Of a stretch of DNA of 64,000 nt, positions 59,830 to 64,000 are shown piece after piece. The DNA comes from Stichopus chloronotus (lineage: Eukaryota; Echinodermata; Holothuroidea; Aspidochirotida; Stichopodidae), in the NCBI GenBank assembly GCA_021234535.1, contig CM037843.1, positions 35,899,200 to 35,963,199 on the forward strand, read 5' to 3'. The number at the start of each line of letters is the position of its first letter. The stretch's first letter is position 1. The position numbers and the translations under genes were made by a program. Under the pieces are notes generated by a model that saw only the letters and a list, made by a program, of their open reading frames with translations, did no database searches and was not told the origin of the DNA.

Positions 59830-60435
59830 TAGGCTGTAATGTATTACAGCTGAGGTGCTATGTTGACTGTAGCTATATCACCTTTAGGCAGGAAGAACGT
59901 TACTATATATTTATCATAATAGGAGAAATAAACTTGTTCATAGAGCGCACCCTATCCTTTTTCCAAAGAAAAAAGTTGTTTCCAGTGGCAATGGCCGTCC
60001 GGACACGATGGACACCATATGACGTCATACATCACACGAAACTGAGACATTATGTCCGAAATTTATTAATTTATTCTCCGTCGTCAAAAGAGAATGATGT
60101 AAACAAAAATACAGATGACTTCGGGAAGTCTTGAAAAGGCTGATGCCTAAGTAGGAATCTGGAGATACTTTGAGACGCAACATAAAGAACAAACAATTAG
60201 CATTATGACCAGTCATTATATGAAAAAACTGATAAATTATTGTATATAAAAACTAAAGCTAAAAAAAACTATTCGACATAGTTAAGTTGAAATTGTCTTA
60301 ATTCGTGGTTGCATCCGTTATCAAATCGTTATTGACTAAGTCATTCATTTTTATCCAAAAAATCTCTCTGTATGCTACGGGCGAACTGATGGTTGTGCTC
60401 CGCTTAGATAGTGTCATTACTGCTTAACGCGGCCC
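59830..60435. other. intergenic, no gene seen
   Basis: AT-rich sequence without recognisable exons or repeats before the minisatellite. Confidence 0.35.
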
Positions 60436-60840
60436 CGTTCCCCACCCACCTCCAACCCGTTCCCCACCCACCTCCAACCCGTTCCCCACCCACCTCCAAC
60501 CCGTTCCCCACCCACCTCCAACCCGTTCCCCACCCACCACCAACCCGTTCCCCACCCACCTCCAACCCGTTCCCCACCCACCTCCAACCCGTTCCCCACC
60601 CACCTCCAACCCGTTCCCCACCCACCTCCAACCCGTTCCCCACCCACCTCCAACCCGTTCCCCACCCACCTCCAACCCGTTCCCCACCCACCTCCAACCC
60701 GTTCCCCACCCACCTCCAACCCGTTCCCCACCCACCTCCAACCCGTTCCCCACCCACCTCCAACCCGTTCCCCACCCACCTCCAACCCGTTCCCCACCCA
60801 CCTCCAACCCGTTCCCCACCCCCCTCCAAACCGTTCCCCA
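60436..60840. repeat. 22-bp C-rich minisatellite, 18 units
   Basis: The unit CGTTCCCCACCCACCTCCAA plus CC repeats every 22 bp from 60436 to 60832. Copies are almost identical: one has CACCACC for CACCTCC (60535-60541) and the last is degenerate. Because 22 is not a multiple of 3 and the unit has no stop, frames stay open on both strands; these are not genes. The G-rich strand (GGTTGGAGGTGGGTGGGG) could form G-quadruplexes. The right flank TCTGGCTACGCCACTG is a dispersed-repeat end. Confidence 0.92.
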
Positions 60841-63800
60841 CGAAAACGTCTGGCTACGCCACTGAATAAATGTTTTGTTTGTTTGCTATATTAATTCTAA
60901 TAGTCAACATACTTAAATAAAGAAGATGAGTTAAGTCAACTTTCAATTGCTACTTCGCAGTTCAAGAGACTAGTTATGGTTTCATTTTACTGGGCAAAGA
61001 GAACAAAGGAATTTTTTGTTTCAAAGCAGTTTTGCAACGCTATCATATGAAAAAGTAAAGTAATAAACTAATGAAAGTGGAAAAAATACAATTAATTACT
61101 AAAAGTATAATTGGTACAACAATTTCAGTGATAAATACAGATACCGACAAAGTATTTACATAGAAAGAAATAAACTGGATTTGCACATAAATATATTTTT
61201 TTTATTATTTTAAGTCTCTATTTATATGTTATCACACCTTATCAACAAACGGATAGAAAAGTAACTTATAACTATGTACTCATAGAGTGTGTTATCTGGC
61301 TTCCAAACGTATTATGGTGAATGTCTCAGTCAGTGAAAACACTGTTCTTATTCGTGAAGATGTAAGGATGTTCCTGTAAATAAAAAGTAGTGAGAACATG
61401 TTCTGAGTTTGTCGATATTATACACTTGTTGACCACAAAAGTAATTGTGCCTGTTTTACAACCACTGAAACACAGAAACTACCACTTAAACACAGCTTGG
61501 ACAAACGGCCCCTTTACTGGTCCAGAACAACGTGCTTACTATGCAGCTGCACACCCCAACAATTTTCACGTTTGCGATTACATATAGGCATGGTACGTAG
61601 GTTCATTACTGAGGGTTGTGATTGTCTCATTTTTTGGTACTCTGCACTAGTGTCTCTTCACCGAAAAGCTTGGACAACTCTTCCTAGACGTAAAAGTCAC
61701 TGGGCTCACACTTGATCAACTTCATAAGTTGTAGCTAAGTAGTCTACTACATATCTTCATCATTGAGCAGGTATCTTTAAAATGACAGCACTAATTACAA
61801 AAATAACACACTAATACTCGCAATATTGAGATGCTAGAACAAAATTACGTCGAAGGAGTTCTAATCTGTCATAATCCTTTTTTTAAATTGAAAACTGATT
61901 CTCCATTACAAAGTCCAGGACGACGATCTTGTTAGAGTCACATTTTAATTTATAACAGAGAAACAAATGCAGCCTTTCAGCAGGTTTTTTTTTTTTTTTT
62001 TCGTGCAAGGAGATAGTTTTAAAGTTCTTTCACCTTTCACAATTTGGTTTCAACTGGTGCTATCCGATTAAGGCCAGATTTTTTTTTAACTTTGTTTGTT
62101 TGTGATCATGAGACCTTTGACGATAGCTTAATACCTATTTAAATAGTAATAGATTAAGCTAATTAAACAGACGGGGTTAAAAAGTATAAATAAACGAACA
62201 AAGTACGCTATCACCTGCTGAAGATCTTAGAAATTTATACACGGATACCGGTATACCGTTGTTTACTTATAGTGCCTGGTTATAATGTCAGCTACGATCT
62301 CAGAATATAGTTGTCGTTATGCTTGTCTTGGGACTTTAATTTTCACAACTCATTACATTAGCAGGGATGAACAGCAAGGAATGAAATAGTGTTTGACCAC
62401 AAGTAAGCTAATTTGAACTGAAGCCTTAGGACAGAGAAGTCTTAGGAAAATGTCAATTAAGTCGGTAATAAGTATACTCTGCAAAATTTTATCTATTGAT
62501 GTAACTTCTACCAGCCATTACTTTGAAAAATGTGTGCATTATCTCCTCTTCATCAACCTGACCCGCATCATTTCCTTTGAAGATTGTTTATAACCATTAC
62601 GTGCGAATCTCTTTTCCTAGAGCAAAATTAGCTTTGCTTTTATAAGCGTGTCTGTATATCAGGCTTTCTCAATTAAATTTGCTGAAGGGCAACATGGCTA
62701 AATGTTTCTGTAATAATTTTTTGCGCCATTTGAGAAAGACCTGCTTTATATCATCTACAAAAACCTACCACAAATTTACAAAGATCGTCTGCATCGTGAC
62801 TGAAGTAAACAAACTTCATTGACGTCATACACAAATTCACTAACCAATGCGAAACGTATGATGTGGATGATAACTACAAGGTAAATCTATTTGCAAAGGC
62901 AGAGATTGATATTGTTCTTTCAATTGTAATTTTTTCCTCCATTTCTTTTTACTTGTTTCTCTAAATAAATATAAGTTTAATCGATTAGCCTAACAAATCA
63001 AGAAGTTGGCATAACTATTTTGCAAAAGAAAAATTAAAAAACAGAAGCGAAGTTATATTACAAGCAAACTTAATCTACAAATAGTTCATGACAAAGTGAG
63101 AACTTCGCAAAGCTGTGCGAAATCAACCTTCCCCTTTATACGGGTCTTTCGTTTTCTTTTTAAATTGTAGGTGTTATTTCGTGGAGATAAATCTACTAAA
63201 TATCCCTATTTTGTTTTGGTCTACATTTCACTACTTCCATTCTTAAAGACACAAACATTCTGATGACTTTTGTTCGTTCAATTGTTGTATTTATATTTTA
63301 TCGTAGTACATGCGTAGGCGTGTTACGAATGGCTCGGCAAGTTAAATAACACATCATCCAGTAATGTAACTTAGAGTGTAATATATTTTACAGTTATTTT
63401 TTTTCATGGGTGATAATGGAACTAGTCATTAATTTACCTCCGTTGGGCATAACAATGGCTCTTCGAAGTCCCAGCTTCTTCTTTTGCTCCCGACAGGCTC
63501 CAACTATCGACGAAATTAAAGGTAAAAGTCATAAAAACGTCCTGACTGTAGTTACACATAGCCTGGTAATGTACTGTTTTGGTAGCATTCTTACACAACA
63601 GGTAAAACGAGAAAATTGTTTGATAGAGTGCAAAAAGTAAGGTGAGCTTTTTTTTTTGACCGAGATGTCCGTTGCTACAATATCATAAAATTTTATAAAA
63701 ATATGAAATCAGTGAAATGACAGAAACTTTTCTGATGGAACTAAGATGGAGTCAAAACGAGAACAAAAATCAAAGATGAATAAAACTCCCGAATGTATTA

Positions 63801-64000
63801 CATTATGGCATGTTAAAGTATGAGGATATTATGTCTAACGTCATGTTGAAATAGATTAGATCAGTATATTATTTGCTACGGTTTCCAAAATAGAGATGTT
63901 TTATTTACAAATAAAATGATGCATCAAAATGATTTTCACACAGTTTTGCTGAGTGAAACATGATAGCAGTCTTTTCTTTATACTTAAGTATGTTTATTAA
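60841..64000. other. non-coding right end, no gene recognised
   Basis: AT-rich with T-runs (61201, 61985, 63644). Frames at 61390-61715 and 63410-63640 show no domain, no supported splice sites and no codon pattern I trust. No RNA gene is seen. Confidence 0.4.

Noticed and set aside
60436..60840. CRISPR-like array
   Set aside because: Contiguous identical units without spacers, in a eukaryotic genome.
60404..60869. Proline/histidine-rich and glycine/tryptophan-rich open frames
   Set aside because: They are frames through a 22-bp minisatellite that is open in all phases; no independent coding evidence.
61390..61715. Overlapping short frames
   Set aside because: No homology I recognise and no gene context.
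63410..63640. 76-residue frame at the right edge
   Set aside because: No domain and no convincing splice sites; could be an exon of a gene beyond the window but there is no evidence.

Overview
This is eukaryotic nuclear DNA. It is AT-rich, with interrupted genes using GT-AG introns, microsatellites, and many dispersed repeats and transposon remnants. Gene content (a solute carrier of the SLC25 type, phospholipase-B1-like lipases, a pogo transposase, Penelope-like fragments) and repeat style point to a marine invertebrate. An echinoderm is my guess, but nothing in the sequence proves the phylum.

Layout. (1) 1-6221: the 5' part of a minus-strand gene for an unidentified coiled-coil protein, five coding exons, running off the left edge. 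Its leftmost DNA is a ~160-bp tandem repeat and a ~143-bp tandem array carrying a nuclear-receptor DR1-like motif in every unit. (2) 7360-17610: a repeat domain. Two inverted copies of a ~1 kb element (160-bp tandem repeats, a CA tract, a GC-rich module and a terminal hairpin) flank a pogo/Tigger-like DNA transposon at 9846-13132. The transposase is nearly intact (one frameshift) and ends in a PHD-like zinc finger. (3) 19614-25150: a complete four-exon plus-strand mitochondrial carrier gene (284 aa, SLC25A45/47/48-like), with MITE-like insertions in its introns. (4) 26323-27741: Penelope-like retroelement pieces with a GIY-YIG endonuclease. (5) 27825-55374: two tandem minus-strand paralogues of a phospholipase-B1-like secreted or GPI-anchored SGNH lipase. 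I rebuilt all 13 coding exons of the upstream copy (426 aa) and 12 secure exons plus one tentative exon of the downstream copy. (6) 56.5-64 kb: no gene recognised; a diverged ~0.92-kb tandem duplication, a ~1.1-kb inverted-repeat element and a nearly perfect 22-bp minisatellite.

The two lipases presumably act on dietary or membrane phospholipids outside the cell, and the carrier works in the mitochondrial inner membrane. I see no functional link among these genes, the coiled-coil gene and the transposons. The most notable structures are the DR1-bearing repeats, the pearl/HINE-like inverted element pair with its filled and empty insertion site, the matched exon structure of the two lipases, and a strong excess of the palindrome TAGGCCTA. 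No wholly new gene system was evident.
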